Shown here in pieces: positions 16,142 through 26,222 of a stretch of DNA of 64,000 nt. The notes under the pieces are model-generated. The model worked only from the letters and a program-made list of their open reading frames with translations. It was not told the origin of the DNA and ran no database searches. A program made the position numbers and the translations under genes. Position 1 is the first letter of the stretch, and each line of letters opens with the position of its first letter. The stretch is from Candidatus Ruthia magnifica str. Cm (Calyptogena magnifica) (GTDB lineage Bacteria; Pseudomonadota; Gammaproteobacteria; PS1; Pseudothioglobaceae), in NCBI RefSeq assembly GCF_000015105.1, contig NC_008610.1, positions 558,001 to 622,000 of the forward strand, written 5' to 3'.

Positions 16142-16555
16142 TAATAAACCCTTATAGTAATTAATATGAAAAATATCAAGAATTATAATGTAACACTTAT
16201 CAAGTAAAAAAATAATTATGATTTGGGTGAGTATTTATAAATTTGATATCTATCCAATACATACAAAATTACATACTTATTATCTAATTATCAATTTAAT
16301 GAATTTAGTATTAACCAACATGATTTATTTTTTAATAACTTACTGAAATGATTTCTGGATGCACCAACTATTAGTAGCTATTCACTAGACTTAGCCAAAC
16401 TTGCATAAAAACAACCGAATACTCAACCTAGATTTGAGTTAATCAATTTTTTAACATTTAACATTAGGTTTTTTATTACCATGCTTTCTTATAAATCGTT
16501 TCGTTTCTAGATTTTGAGAATAGACAAGGATTAATTCACACGCTTATTTTGGCAT
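16142..16555. other. Long spacer between rnt and the dUTPase gene
   Basis: About 410 bases, AT-rich. A six-base stem with a seven-base loop lies at 16421-16439 (ACTCAA and TTGAGT). No open frame longer than a few dozen codons and no recognised RNA. It may be the graveyard of a lost gene, but I see no protein similarity. Confidence 0.45.
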
Positions 16556-17143
16556 TTAAATTGGTTTGGTATTAAAAATCTTACAAAATAATTCAGCTGT
16601 TTTTTGTGTATCGTATAGTGCAGAATGCGCACAAGAATCGTCCCATTCAATATTAGCCTTACGCATAGCCTTAGCTAGTACAGTTTCGCCATAATGTAAG
16701 GCTGATAAGCTAACGGTATCTAGAGTTGAAAACTGATGAAATGGACTCTTGAGTTTGCACCTATCAGTTGCAGCGTGCAAAAAACCCAAATCAAAAAAAG
16801 CATTGTGCCCTACCAAGATAGCACGAGTACAGCTCTCTTGCTTGAGCTCAGCATACACCTTGGTGTAAATTTGCTTAATGGCGTCAATTTCTTTAACCGC
16901 CATTCTAAATGGATTGTCAACATCAATGCCATTAAACTTTAGCGCACTAGATTCTAACATACCACCTTTAAAAGGTTCAATGTGAAAATGCTGCGACCCT
17001 TTTGGATATAAATTATTCATTTTATCAATACCAATCACAATAGCGCAAATCTCCAACATAGCATCAGTTTTCTCGTTAAAACCACCTGTTTCAGTGTCAA
17101 TAACTACTGGCAAATAGCCACGAATTCTGTCTTTAATTAACAT
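16556..17143 (-). CDS. rnt: Ribonuclease T
   Basis: DEDD-family 3'-5' exonuclease that trims tRNA 3' ends and other stable RNAs. The 195 residues show the Exo I motif VIDTETGGF, Exo II in GHNAFFDLGF and Exo III in HSALYDTQKTAELF, with all acidic ligands and the general-base histidine present. The length is close to E. coli RNase T (215). Its start overlaps the upstream acetyltransferase gene by 11 bases, so the two are probably translated from one message. Confidence 0.93.
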   Translation of the reverse strand: MLIKDRIRGYLPVVIDTETGGFNEKTDAMLEICAIVIGIDKMNNLYPKGSQHFHIEPFKGGMLESSALKFNGIDVDNPFRMAVKEIDAIKQIYTKVYAELKQESCTRAILVGHNAFFDLGFLHAATDRCKLKSPFHQFSTLDTVSLSALHYGETVLAKAMRKANIEWDDSCAHSALYDTQKTAELFCKIFNTKPI

Positions 17144-17555
17144 CTTTAAAAAAAATTGATGAGTTACGATCTTGATTAAATAAGACTTGACGTTTTTTGG
17201 GCAAATCAGTAATTTTCATTTGGATAAAGCCATTTTTAATAAACCAATCTGTGCCATATTTAGTCAATGCAAAAACCTTAGAAAATTTTTCAGCTTTTGC
17301 TTTTTTCATAATCTTATTAAGCAGTTTTAATGAAAGTCCTATTTTTTGCGATTTTTTAGACACCGCTAATGAATAAATCTCCCCTACATCCTCTTTACAG
17401 TTTTTAAGACCTGCACAAGCAAGTAATTGATTATCGTCTATTAAATAAACAAAATCCCCAATGTTTTCATTGATTTGAGCCTTGGTTCTGGGTAATATTT
17501 TTCCCTCCTCAACAAAAGGCTTAACTAGGGTAAAAATTTGTTCGGCTTTAATCAA
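17133..17555 (-). CDS. Stand-alone GNAT acetyltransferase resembling the ArgA catalytic domain
   Basis: A 140-residue GNAT protein. It matches the C-terminal acetyltransferase half of N-acetylglutamate synthase: an LVKPFVEEGKILPRT-like start, acetyl-CoA loop around SKKSQKIGLSLKLL, WFIKNGF, and a tail LFNQDRNSSIFFKD like the NYQRRSK ending of ArgA. The amino-acid-kinase domain of classical ArgA is missing. Short ArgA forms of this type exist and start arginine biosynthesis by acetylating glutamate. It overlaps rnt by 11 bases. An unrelated acetyl transfer role is the alternative. Confidence 0.7.
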   Translation of the reverse strand: MIKAEQIFTLVKPFVEEGKILPRTKAQINENIGDFVYLIDDNQLLACAGLKNCKEDVGEIYSLAVSKKSQKIGLSLKLLNKIMKKAKAEKFSKVFALTKYGTDWFIKNGFIQMKITDLPKKRQVLFNQDRNSSIFFKDVN

Positions 17556-17630
17556 TCTGACGATTCAAATGTTTAATGAAACGCCTATTTTAGTCTAAAA
17601 TTTAATCTTTTTATCATGCGAAGAAAAATT

Positions 17631-19295
17631 ATGTACAACCCAAGAAAATACTCCTCACAAGTTGTTGACGGATTTGAACGCGCGCCAAGTCGTGCCATGC
17701 TTTATCCAGTTGGATTTACAAAAGAGGATTTTAACAAGCCTCAAGTCGGCATAGCAAGCACTTGGTCAATGGTAACACCGTGTAATATGCACATTAATAA
17801 ATTGGCTGATGAGACATTAAAAGGGGTAAATGCCACAGGTGGTAAAGCCATTATTTTTAACACTATTACTATTTCAGATGGTATTTCTATGGGCTCTGAA
17901 GGCATGAAGTACTCTTTAGTCTCACGTGAAGTTATTGCCGATTCAATTGAAACTGTGGTTGGTTGTCAAGGTTTTGATGGTGTGGTTGCAATTGGTGGTT
18001 GCGATAAAAACATGCCTGGTTGTATTATTGGTTTGGTACGTCTTAATCGCCCTAGTATTTTTGTTTATGGAGGCACAATCCAGCCGGGTAAAAATCATAC
18101 AGATGTGGTGAGTGTTTTTGAAGCAGTTGGCCAATTTGCCAATCATACAATTGATGCGATTGAATTAGAAAATATTGAAAAAATAGCTATCCCTGGTCCA
18201 GGCTCTTGTGGCGGTATGTATACGGCTAACACTATGGCATCAGCGATTGAAGCATTAGGTATGAGCCTGCCAAATTCTAGTGCGCAAGATGCTATTTCAG
18301 ATGATAAAAATAACGACTGTGTTCAAGCTGGACAGGCCGTCCTTAATTTATTAAACAAAGACATTAAACCTCGTGACATTATGACCATGAAGGCATTTGA
18401 AAATGCTATTACCGTAATTATTGCATTGGGTGGCTCAACTAATGCTGTATTGCATTTAATTGCCATGGCAAGTGCTGCTGAGGTTAATCTTAAAATTGAT
18501 GACTTTACTCGCATTGGCCAAAAAGTACCCGTTATTGCTGACCTTAAACCATCAGGCAAATACATGATGAGTGAATTGGTTAAAATTGGCGGTACATTGC
18601 CGCTAATGAAAATGTTACTTGATGCAGGATTATTGCACGGAGACTGCCTAACAGTAACAGGAAAAACTCTAGCTGAAAATTTAGAAAATGTTAAGCCATA
18701 CGCTGATTCTCAAGAAATCATTAGAGCACTAGACAACCCAATAAAAAAAGATTCACACCTTAGAATTTTACGTGGCAATCTTGCAACCGATGGTGCTGTT
18801 GCAAAAATTACTGGCAAAGAAGGTTTGAGTTTCAAAGGCAATGCGAAATGTTTTTCTCGTGAAGAGGATGCGCTTGAAGCCATTTTAAATAATCAAATAA
18901 TAACAGGTGATGTGATTGTTATTCGCTATGAAGGCCCTGTCGGAGGTCCTGGTATGCGCGAAATGCTCGCCCCTACTTCTGCAGTTATGGGCAAAGGCTT
19001 AGGTGATAAAGTTGCGTTAATTACCGATGGTCGTTTTTCTGGCGGTACACATGGTTTTGTAGTCGGTCACATCACCCCTGAAGCCTTTGAAGGTGGTGTA
19101 CTGGCTGTGGTTAAAGATGGAGATGAAATCTTAATTGATGCACAAAACAACGTTTTAGAGTTATTAGTTGAGCAAGCAATTATCGATAAACGTCTATATA
19201 ATTGGACACAACCCAAACCAAACTACACCAAAGGTGTATTGGCTAAATTTGCAAAGTTGGCTAAATCTGCCTCTGAAGGTGCAGTGACTGATTAG
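17631..19295 (+). CDS. ilvD: Dihydroxy-acid dehydratase
   Basis: Dehydrates dihydroxy acids in valine, leucine and isoleucine synthesis using an Fe-S cluster. About 554 residues. Cluster and family motifs are [24 protein letters not shown] and, near the C-terminus, [20 protein letters not shown] prefer the ATG at 17631 because purines (GAAGAAAA) precede it; an ATG at 17616 would add five residues. It stands alone, transcribed away from the rnt/acetyltransferase pair; ilvBNC and leu genes are not in the window. Confidence 0.95.
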   Translation: MYNPRKYSSQVVDGFERAPSRAMLYPVGFTKEDFNKPQVGIASTWSMVTPCNMHINKLADETLKGVNATGGKAIIFNTITISDGISMGSEGMKYSLVSREVIADSIETVVGCQGFDGVVAIGGCDKNMPGCIIGLVRLNRPSIFVYGGTIQPGKNHTDVVSVFEAVGQFANHTIDAIELENIEKIAIPGPGSCGGMYTANTMASAIEALGMSLPNSSAQDAISDDKNNDCVQAGQAVLNLLNKDIKPRDIMTMKAFENAITVIIALGGSTNAVLHLIAMASAAEVNLKIDDFTRIGQKVPVIADLKPSGKYMMSELVKIGGTLPLMKMLLDAGLLHGDCLTVTGKTLAENLENVKPYADSQEIIRALDNPIKKDSHLRILRGNLATDGAVAKITGKEGLSFKGNAKCFSREEDALEAILNNQIITGDVIVIRYEGPVGGPGMREMLAPTSAVMGKGLGDKVALITDGRFSGGTHGFVVGHITPEAFEGGVLAVVKDGDEILIDAQNNVLELLVEQAIIDKRLYNWTQPKPNYTKGVLAKFAKLAKSASEGAVTD

Positions 19296-19628
19296 TCGCT
19301 TAACTTTAAAATTATACGCATAAGCGTCATTGGTGTAAATCTCATAAATGGTCGACTGGAATAATTTATTAGGAGCGCAGCTTACACAATGTTATTTTTT
19401 CAAGTAGAGCTTGAAACTAGAATATTTTATTTTTTAGAAAATATTAATGTAGTACTTTCCATTTATAGCATTTAACTATTATCATAAGGACATATTTCTT
19501 CCTTATATCACTATTTTAAAAATAAAACCTATACAAACGTAATAATATTTTTATCTAATTATGCTTTTTATAAAAATATTACTATAAAATTCAGTTTTTA
19601 ATCGTTCTACTAGAAAAATTATCGCACA
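19296..19628. other. Spacer between convergent ilvD and rnr
   Basis: About 330 bases of AT-rich non-coding DNA. ATAAGGA at 19484-19490 and TCCTTAT at 19500-19506 form a seven-base stem with a nine-base loop, a candidate shared terminator of modest quality. I see no coding frame. Confidence 0.45.
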
Positions 19629-21746
19629 TTATTTAGTTGGTACAAATGCCATCTGTCTATCGTCAAGATTAACAGAGGCGACTTGAATTTTTATGGTATT
19701 GCCTAGTTGGTAAATTTTTCCAGTGCGTTCACCTTTGAGTTGATGGTGAATATCATCGAAAATATAATAGTCATCTTTCATGTCACGTATGGCAATCATA
19801 CCTTCTACAAATACGTCGGTAAGTTCGATAAAAATACCAAAACTAGCAACGCCAGAAATAACACCATTAAAGGTGTTACCTATTTTGTCACGCATGTATT
19901 CGCATTTTAGCCATTGTTCAACATCACGTGAGGCGTCGTCTGCTCTACGTTCGGTCATGGATAAGTGTGCGCCAATTTCAAGCATTTTTTTGCTAGGTTT
20001 TCTGCTCTTTTTATCTAAAACGCGCTTAATGGCACGATGTACCAAAAGATCAGGATACCGCCTTATGGGTGAGGTAAAGTGGGTATAGTTTTCAAATGCC
20101 AAGCCAAAGTGTCCTTCGTTAACAGGGGTGTAAACGGCTTGTTTCATGGTACGTAAAACAACTGTTTTAATGATGGTTTCATCGTCTCTACCTTTGGCAC
20201 TTGCAAGCACTTTGGCAAAGTCTTTAGAATCTGGCTGCGTACCACCTTCAAGTGTTAAGCCAATGGCAGTTAAAAATTGGCGAGTAACTTCTACTTTTTC
20301 TACTGTGGGTTTGGGATGAATTCGGTATAAAAAGTCCTCATTATGATGGTTTAAAAATTTAGCACTTGCTTGATTGGCCATCAACATGCATTCTTCAATC
20401 AGTTTGTGAGCATCATTACGAGAGCGAGCAATAATGTTATCAATTTTGCCGTTATCGTTAAATAAAATTTGTGATTCAATGCGATCAAAATCCATTACCC
20501 CGCGCTTAATTTTAGCGTATTTAAGTGCTTTGTATAAATCATACAGTGTGTTTAAATTATCCATCACTGATGCGTATTGTTGAGTGAGGTCTACATCATG
20601 GTGTTCTAAAATTTGGCTAACCTTGGTGTAGGTTAATCGCGCGTGTGATAACATAACGGCAGGATAAAACTTATAATCCAATAAATTTCCATGAGTATCA
20701 ATATTCATTTCACAAGTCATACACAAGCGCTCAACATCAGGGTTAATTGAACATAAGCCGTTCGATAAGACTTCAGGCAACATTGGTACAACGTGGTGTG
20801 GAAAATATACCGAATTGCCACGATCTGTAGCATCTTTGTCTAAGTATAAGCCTTCTTTTACATAGTGTGATACATCGGCAATAGAAACAACCAATTTCCA
20901 GCCTTTGCTGGTGGTTTGTGCGTAAACAGCATCGTCAAAATCACGAGAATCTTCATCATCAATAGTGACTAATTTCATTTTAGTAATGTCAATTCGACCT
21001 TTTTTATCACTATCGGTTACTATACTTGGTAATTTATCGGTTTGTATGAGTGCTTCTGGTGAAAAATCAACCGGAATTCCATTGCGATAAAGGGCGGAAT
21101 CTGTCTCTACGCCTTCATCCATGTAACTACCTAAAATTTGGACAATTTCACCTACTGCTAGGCTTTTTAGGGTTGGGGATTTTGTGATTTTAACAATTAC
21201 GATTTGCTCATCAAGATGCTCTCTATTAATCTTTGAAATGCTAATATTGTGCTTAATACGCTTGTCGTCAACTACAACATAAGCTCCATCTTTTTCAAGA
21301 TGTAAGCGTCCAACCACAGTTTCAATACTTTTTATAACTTTAATAATTTGTGTGTCACCGCGTTGGTTAAGCAAGCGTACTTTAACTCGGTCGCCATGAA
21401 AAACCAATTGCATTTGCTTTGATGATAGTCTTAAATCTTTACCACCTTTATCTAGTGTAATAAAACCAAAGCCTTTTGGATTGGCAATCACTGTACCGGT
21501 CATCACCCAGTTTTTTTCACTAAATTTGTGATACACACCACGCTGATCACAATTTAGCTGCTGATCACGAACCATAGCCCTAAGGCGGTGCGTTAAGGGT
21601 TTTTTTTGATGATGGTCAATGGACAATAAATTGCATAGTTCGTGTAATTTATGTGATTTTTTTTCAAAAAAACTAAGGATATATCCTCTTGAAGGGATTG
21701 GTTTGTTGTATTTTTTTGACTCTCTTTTATAATAGGGATCTGACAT
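19629..21746 (-). CDS. rnr: Ribonuclease R
   Basis: Processive 3'-5' exoribonuclease of the RNB family acting on structured RNA. In order: N-terminal winged helix, cold-shock domains (GTVIANPKGFGFITLDKGGK), the RNB catalytic domain with the aspartate cluster DDEDSRDFDDAVY, the FTSPIRRYPDLLVHR block, and an S1 domain (GVASFGIFIELTDVFVEGM). At 705 residues it is about 100 shorter than E. coli RNase R (813) and stops right after S1, lacking the basic tail. It starts four bases after purA and ends the hflK-hflC-hisZ-purA-rnr series. Confidence 0.95.
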   Translation of the reverse strand: MSDPYYKRESKKYNKPIPSRGYILSFFEKKSHKLHELCNLLSIDHHQKKPLTHRLRAMVRDQQLNCDQRGVYHKFSEKNWVMTGTVIANPKGFGFITLDKGGKDLRLSSKQMQLVFHGDRVKVRLLNQRGDTQIIKVIKSIETVVGRLHLEKDGAYVVVDDKRIKHNISISKINREHLDEQIVIVKITKSPTLKSLAVGEIVQILGSYMDEGVETDSALYRNGIPVDFSPEALIQTDKLPSIVTDSDKKGRIDITKMKLVTIDDEDSRDFDDAVYAQTTSKGWKLVVSIADVSHYVKEGLYLDKDATDRGNSVYFPHHVVPMLPEVLSNGLCSINPDVERLCMTCEMNIDTHGNLLDYKFYPAVMLSHARLTYTKVSQILEHHDVDLTQQYASVMDNLNTLYDLYKALKYAKIKRGVMDFDRIESQILFNDNGKIDNIIARSRNDAHKLIEECMLMANQASAKFLNHHNEDFLYRIHPKPTVEKVEVTRQFLTAIGLTLEGGTQPDSKDFAKVLASAKGRDDETIIKTVVLRTMKQAVYTPVNEGHFGLAFENYTHFTSPIRRYPDLLVHRAIKRVLDKKSRKPSKKMLEIGAHLSMTERRADDASRDVEQWLKCEYMRDKIGNTFNGVISGVASFGIFIELTDVFVEGMIAIRDMKDDYYIFDDIHHQLKGERTGKIYQLGNTIKIQVASVNLDDRQMAFVPTK

Positions 21747-21750
21747 TTAA

Positions 21751-23079
<1,329 letters not shown>

Positions 23080-23124
23080 TTATAACTAATGTTTTTTAAA
23101 AGTAAATTTACTTAAAGTTATTTT

Positions 23125-24081
23125 CTAAAAATGATTTTGAGATAAAAATTTCAAATCAAATGAAAAGCCAGTGGCTGCTCTTGATTTACCAAAAGATTTG
23201 CCAATACCATTATAACGACCACCTTGTGCCAATGCTTTAGAATAGTTTTCGTTATAAGCTGAAAATACAATACCGGTGTAATACTCATGAATTTGCAATT
23301 CGCTAAGGTCAAAAATGGCTTTAATACCTTTGGTATTGAGTTGTTTATCAATAGCAATTAAATCCTCAATGGCTACCTTGGCTTGATTAAGATGGCTAAA
23401 TATTGTCAATGCCTCGCTTAAAATATCCGACTTTCCTTCTAGTTTTATCAAACGAATAAATAAATCAGCATTTTTAAGCGCATTTTTGTTTAAAAATACT
23501 GCTAAATCTGGGGTTGAACGGCATGAGAAAATTGTTCGTAATTGTGCAACGGTTTGTATTGAAATGTTTTCTTGTGCTATCAGTGCATCAAAAATTGTAA
23601 CATTACCCAAACTAAGCACAATTGGGCTAATTGATAATAGTTTTAAGCTTTTTAGCATTAACCCAATCACTTCAACATCAGCGCTAATTTTATCTGAGCC
23701 ATATAACTCAGCACCTGCCTGAATGGGAGATCGTGAGGCATAAAAATCATCCGCTTTGGTTTTTAGGATTGAATTGATATAACAATATTTTTCGACTAAA
23801 TCGCTACCACGTTTGGCATCAATGCGTGCAATTTGTGGGGTAATATCAGCATGCACGCCTAACATTTTACCACTAATAGGATCTAATAATTTAAAAGTTT
23901 TCTCATCAATAGTATCACTGGTTAGCAGTAGTGAATTAACATGTTCAACCATAGGTGGGATAACCAAGCCAAAACCCTTGTCAGCATATAAGTCTAAAAG
24001 CTGACGACGCAGAGACTCAAAAACTAATGCTTGATCGTCAGTGAGTTCATCTATGCCTTCAGGTAGCTGCCATGCCCCCAT
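23125..24081 (-). CDS. hisZ: ATP phosphoribosyltransferase regulatory subunit HisZ
   Basis: HisRS-like protein without aminoacylation activity that activates the short form of HisG at the start of histidine synthesis. The 318 residues begin GAWQLPEGIDELTDDQA and show class II synthetase-like motifs (LLDPISGKMLGVHADITPQIARI) and a C-terminal GGRYNGIGKSFGKSRAATGFSFD. It lacks the anticodon-binding domain of HisRS, which separates it from hisS, and is somewhat shorter than the usual 380-390 residues. It lies between hflC and purA, the typical place for hisZ. Confidence 0.92.
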   Translation of the reverse strand: MGAWQLPEGIDELTDDQALVFESLRRQLLDLYADKGFGLVIPPMVEHVNSLLLTSDTIDEKTFKLLDPISGKMLGVHADITPQIARIDAKRGSDLVEKYCYINSILKTKADDFYASRSPIQAGAELYGSDKISADVEVIGLMLKSLKLLSISPIVLSLGNVTIFDALIAQENISIQTVAQLRTIFSCRSTPDLAVFLNKNALKNADLFIRLIKLEGKSDILSEALTIFSHLNQAKVAIEDLIAIDKQLNTKGIKAIFDLSELQIHEYYTGIVFSAYNENYSKALAQGGRYNGIGKSFGKSRAATGFSFDLKFLSQNHF

Positions 24082-24086
24082 TTTAA

Positions 24087-24944
24087 TTATTTAATTTGCG
24101 GGCTGAAGTGACGGAAAAATTCTGTATTTGGATTGAGTATTAAAATATTGCTTTGATTGGAAAATGATTTCTTATATGATGCTAACGCACGATAAAAAGC
24201 GTAAAAATCTGTGTTCTTATTATAAGCTTGTGCATAGTTATTTGCACTAGCTGCATCGCCCTCACCTCGAATTTTCTCAGAATCACGATAAGCATTTGCC
24301 AAAATAATGGTACGTTTTTTGTCAGCAGCAGCTCTAATAATTTCAGCCTTTTCTGCACCTTTCGATCTAAACTCTTTAGCCACTCGTTGGCGTTCTGCTT
24401 GCATACGACGATAAACTGAATTAGATACCTCTTGTGATAAATCAATTCGCTTAATACGCACATCAACAATTTCAATACCAAATTGAGCAATGTCTTTTTT
24501 AGCAAGCCTGACAATATTGGACATAATTTCACTACGTTCGTTAGAAACTACATCAGCAATCGTACGTTTTGAAAATTCACTTTTAAGGCCAGTTTTAATA
24601 ATTTGTGTTAAACGATTATTGGTCCTTACTATATTACCACCTGTTGATTTGTAGAACTGCTCAGCGTCAATAATACGCCATTTAACATAAGAATCTACAA
24701 TTACATTTTTCTTCTCACTTGTTAAAAATCTTTCGGCTGGTTCATCTAAAGTTTGAATGCGATTGTCAAATTTTATAATGTTATTAACAAATGGCATTTT
24801 GAATTTAAGACCTGGAGATTCCTCAACGGTAATAATTTCACCTAAACGTAATTTAATAACCGTTTGGGTTTCGTTTACTGTGTAAAGTACTGAACTTAAT
24901 ACTAAGAATAAAACAGCAATTATTGCTAAACCTATTTTTTGCAT
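24087..24944 (-). CDS. hflC: HflC, regulator of FtsH protease
   Basis: Inner-membrane protein with one N-terminal membrane segment (AIIAVLFLVLSSVLYTV) and a periplasmic SPFH/band-7 domain; with HflK it encloses and modulates the FtsH protease. The 285 residues include the long charged helix typical of the family (RMQAERQRVAKEFRSKGAEK, then GEGDAASANNYAQAY). Its start overlaps the hflK stop by one base, and hisZ follows after five bases, consistent with one operon. Confidence 0.95.
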   Translation of the reverse strand: MQKIGLAIIAVLFLVLSSVLYTVNETQTVIKLRLGEIITVEESPGLKFKMPFVNNIIKFDNRIQTLDEPAERFLTSEKKNVIVDSYVKWRIIDAEQFYKSTGGNIVRTNNRLTQIIKTGLKSEFSKRTIADVVSNERSEIMSNIVRLAKKDIAQFGIEIVDVRIKRIDLSQEVSNSVYRRMQAERQRVAKEFRSKGAEKAEIIRAAADKKRTIILANAYRDSEKIRGEGDAASANNYAQAYNKNTDFYAFYRALASYKKSFSNQSNILILNPNTEFFRHFSPQIK

Positions 24945-26095
24945 TATCTAGCTCCTCTATTACGGAAAATTTCTCTAACATTACCACCTTGATTGTTGTG
25001 TTGTGTTGATGATTCTTGGGTATTTATTTGTCTAGCATTAATCAATTTGTCAATAGGTAAGTACATCATACTATTAGCTTTAGAATCAACCACTACCTTA
25101 CTGGTAGAGGCCAGTACATTTTCCATAGTTTCGCGATATAAGCGTTCCCTAGTAACTTTAGGTGCTTTTTCATACTCAGCTAAAATTTGTTTAAAGCGTG
25201 ATGCTTCACCTTCTGATTTAGAAATCATTTCAGATTTATAAGCTTTTGATTCCTCAAGCATACGTGCAGCCTTACCACGAGATTTTGGCAAAATATCATT
25301 GGCATAAGTTTGCGCTTCGTTAATCAAACGTTGTTTGTCTTCACGAGCTTTAACCGCATCAGAAAAGGCAGATTGAACCTGTTCTGGTGGCTGTGCATCT
25401 TGCATATTAACTGTTGTTATCAACAAACCAGTTTTATATTTATCCAATAAGTTTTGAGATTTTTCTTTAATATTATCAGCGATATTAGCTCGACCCTCAG
25501 TTAAGATGTAGTCCATAGTATTTTGACCAACAACTTGTCGAATAGCGCTTTCAGATACGTGACGAAGTGTTGTGTCTGGATTAGCAACATTAAACAAATA
25601 AGCTTGAACATCATTTATTCTATATTGAATCGCAAACTTAGCTTCAATCATATTTTCATCTTTAGTCAGCATTAAAGATTCGGATGAAACATTACCACCA
25701 AAGCGTCGATTGTTATTAACCACATTACGATAACCAATTTCAGCTGTTCTGACTTGTTCAACATTAATCCTATTTAAAGTTTCAATTGGATAAGGGATAT
25801 GCCAATGAGGCCCTTGAGAAGTTTCTTCTTGGAATGCGCCAAAACGCAACACAACACCTTTTTCAGCTGGATCGATAATATAAATACCTGACAACAGCCA
25901 GACCAATAAAACCAAAATTAATATATATTTAAAGCCACCTCTTGAAGGAATTTTAGATGTGCCAGCGCTTGATAATTTTTTATTATTAAAGAGACCATCA
26001 AATTTATTTTTAAAATCTTTAATCACTTTCTCTAATTCTGGTGGTGTTTGATTACTACCAGACCAAGGGTTTTTATTATTGTCATTCCAAGTCAT
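24944..26095 (-). CDS. hflK: HflK, regulator of FtsH protease
   Basis: Partner of HflC. The 383 residues start with a glycine- and asparagine-rich cytoplasmic segment (TWNDNNKNPWSGSNQTPP), a single membrane helix (YILILVLLVWLLSGIYII), then the SPFH domain (PAEKGVVLRFGAFQEETSQG) and coiled helix (NEAQTYANDILPKSRGKAAR). It is the first gene of the minus-strand operon; hfq and hflX, which often precede it, are absent here, and lptD diverges upstream. Confidence 0.95.
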   Translation of the reverse strand: MTWNDNNKNPWSGSNQTPPELEKVIKDFKNKFDGLFNNKKLSSAGTSKIPSRGGFKYILILVLLVWLLSGIYIIDPAEKGVVLRFGAFQEETSQGPHWHIPYPIETLNRINVEQVRTAEIGYRNVVNNNRRFGGNVSSESLMLTKDENMIEAKFAIQYRINDVQAYLFNVANPDTTLRHVSESAIRQVVGQNTMDYILTEGRANIADNIKEKSQNLLDKYKTGLLITTVNMQDAQPPEQVQSAFSDAVKAREDKQRLINEAQTYANDILPKSRGKAARMLEESKAYKSEMISKSEGEASRFKQILAEYEKAPKVTRERLYRETMENVLASTSKVVVDSKANSMMYLPIDKLINARQINTQESSTQHNNQGGNVREIFRNRGAR

Positions 26096-26222
26096 TTTAT
26101 TTATGTGTGTCCAAATATAGTGAAAATCGGGGTTATTTTACCCAAACTAAAGCAAGTTTATGCAATTTATTATTACGGCATATAATGTTAAAATAATAAT
26201 TTTCATAAAAATTACAACCATC

